Of a stretch of DNA of 49,756 nucleotides, positions 48,787-49,756 are shown piece after piece. Source of the DNA: CAZFHP01 sp964519365 (GTDB lineage Bacteria > Babelota > Babeliae > Babelales > RVW-14). Within the stretch, counting starts at the first letter, position 1; each line of letters begins with the position of its first letter. The position numbers were made by a program, and so were the translations under genes. Below the pieces are notes generated by a model. That model saw only the letters and a list, made by a program, of their open reading frames with translations. It ran no database searches and was not told the origin of the DNA. Where the stretch lies: contig CAZFHP010000004.1 in assembly GCA_964519365.1 (NCBI GenBank), positions 1-49,756 of the forward strand, in the 5' to 3' direction.

Positions 48787-49756
48787 TTAGCTCATATTCG
48801 CACTTTTAGAATGAGCTCGAATGTGTAATATGCTCAAAATGGCGATATTTAAACTAAGACCCACACATAGAGAAATAAGTGCGTTAACAGGTACGCTGAG
48901 CTTATATGCCAGAATTCCTGACACCAAAAATGCAATGGCTGTTGAAAAAATCGTTGGGATAGAAAAGCTATACTGCGTTTTGACCAAATCTATATGATGT
49001 GCTCCTGCGCTTGTTGAAGACATAAGCATCGTATCAGAAATAGGGGACAGATGATTGCCCGTTACCGAACCTGAGACGATCGCCCCAAGTAATGGATAGA
49101 TTATTGGGAGCATAGTAAGTGTTACTGGTGCTTGGAGATGTAAGAGTGATATTGTCATGGGTAATGCTATTGGAATAAGTAGCCCTATGCTTCCCCATGC
49201 TGAACCAATACTTGATGCTGTGAACATGGCAGCCAGAAAAAACATAACAGGAAGTAAGTGTACGTTTAGATGTCCGAGTAATAAACTTGCCAAGTAGTTC
49301 CCTGTGCCAAGATCATAGCGCAAAAGATTACTTAGTGTCCAAATTAAAATAAGAATAGCAACTGATGGTCCCATGACCTGAAGACCCTCCAGGCAAATCT
49401 GTGGCAATTGAGCGAGTGTTAATGTTTTGCGTGCGAGTAAAAACAAGAAACCGACGATAAGTGTAATAACAGCACTATTAAAAAGTGCGGCAGCGGTGTT
49501 TGCTGTTTGTAATGCTGTGACAATAGTGTTTGGTCCGCCAAAGAAAGTGTGATTGCCAAAGTACAAAATATTTATGATAACTGATCCAAAGAGCGTTATA
49601 ATTGGAACAAGAAAGTCGAGCATAGAGCTTTGAGCGATCGCTTGGTCAGAAAGTTCTTTTGTCCGTCGGGTGACAGGGCTTTTGCCTGCAAATAAATTTC
49701 CTGTTTCTTGTGCGATTTTTTCATGTTTGCGTATAATCCCAAAAGATATATTTCTT
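48787..49756 (-). CDS. NhaC-type Na+/H+ antiporter family protein (5' end outside window)
   Basis: The minus-strand frame is open from the window edge to a stop at 48787, about 322 codons; a Met at 49623 is internal, since RKHEKIAQETGNLFAGKSPV reads on upstream without a stop. The membrane protein has ALFNSAVITLIVGFLFLLARKTL, SSIGSAWGSIGLLIPIALP and SGSVTGNHLSPISDTMLMSS, the last being the NhaC-family signature (G-D/N-H-x-SPISDT-x-xLSS). It probably exchanges sodium or another cation, or an amino acid or malate/lactate in related members. N terminus missing. Confidence 0.85.
   Translation of the reverse strand, partial: RNISFGIIRKHEKIAQETGNLFAGKSPVTRRTKELSDQAIAQSSMLDFLVPIITLFGSVIINILYFGNHTFFGGPNTIVTALQTANTAAALFNSAVITLIVGFLFLLARKTLTLAQLPQICLEGLQVMGPSVAILILIWTLSNLLRYDLGTGNYLASLLLGHLNVHLLPVMFFLAAMFTASSIGSAWGSIGLLIPIALPMTISLLHLQAPVTLTMLPIIYPLLGAIVSGSVTGNHLSPISDTMLMSSTSAGAHHIDLVKTQYSFSIPTIFSTAIAFLVSGILAYKLSVPVNALISLCVGLSLNIAILSILHIRAHSKSANMS

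Overview
The window is AT-rich, gene-dense DNA from a bacterium that looks like an obligate intracellular or host-dependent organism. Four paralogous ATP/ADP-type nucleotide translocases (38870-40192 and 44093-48672), an unusually high share of proteins with N-terminal signal peptides, scavenging enzymes (uracil phosphoribosyltransferase, cytidine deaminase), an amino-acid importer and a pseudopilin cluster together fit Candidatus Dependentiae (TM6) best. Chlamydia-like or Rickettsiales-like bacteria also carry such translocases, so this placement is inference. No rRNA, tRNA, CRISPR array or transposase was seen.

Layout. 1-796: a partial exported protein with M-G-M-P-G repeats and an acidic tail. 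1002-4292: archease and the RNA ligase RtcB, followed directly by an MntA/HepT nucleotidyltransferase-HEPN pair and a 3-methyladenine DNA glycosylase. 4298-4948: a RelE-type toxin, its antitoxin and an extra 53-residue antitoxin-like gene. 5193-6597: two phosphoribosyltransferases. 6660-10581: two exported SH3-NlpC/P60 peptidases and an exported PAF-acetylhydrolase-like lipase. 10568-13866: four tandem paralogous exported proteins of unknown function. 14006-20491: a type II secretion / pseudopilus block in the order F-G-H-I-J-K followed by an MCE/MlaD lipid-transfer protein.

20895-38839 is rich in exported or surface-directed enzymes. It holds an alpha/beta hydrolase and a five-gene co-directional run: cysteine dioxygenase-like cupin, exported group II PLP decarboxylase, exported tyrosine phosphatase, ABC exporter and exported alpha/alpha-toroid protein. 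These are followed by cytidine deaminase, a 727-residue exported PLP enzyme, a convergent pair of exported ATP-grasp-like proteins, arginase, a membrane-anchored DUF255 thioredoxin-like protein, an exported HAD phosphatase and two paralogues that resemble zinc-dependent phospholipase C. 38870-49756 is a transport block: nucleotide translocases, a polar amino-acid ABC importer, a PiT-family transporter and a partial NhaC-type antiporter.

As a whole the window suggests an energy parasite. It appears to import nucleotides, amino acids and anions from its host and to export lipases, phosphatases, PLP enzymes and novel protein families that could act on host lipids, proteins or metabolites. The least ordinary parts are the CDO-like/exported decarboxylase operon, the ATP-grasp-like pair, the four-paralogue exported family, the phospholipase-C-like pair with one copy apparently inactivated, palindromic repeat elements inside gspJ, and a scar of an ABC-transporter 3' end behind the toroid gene.
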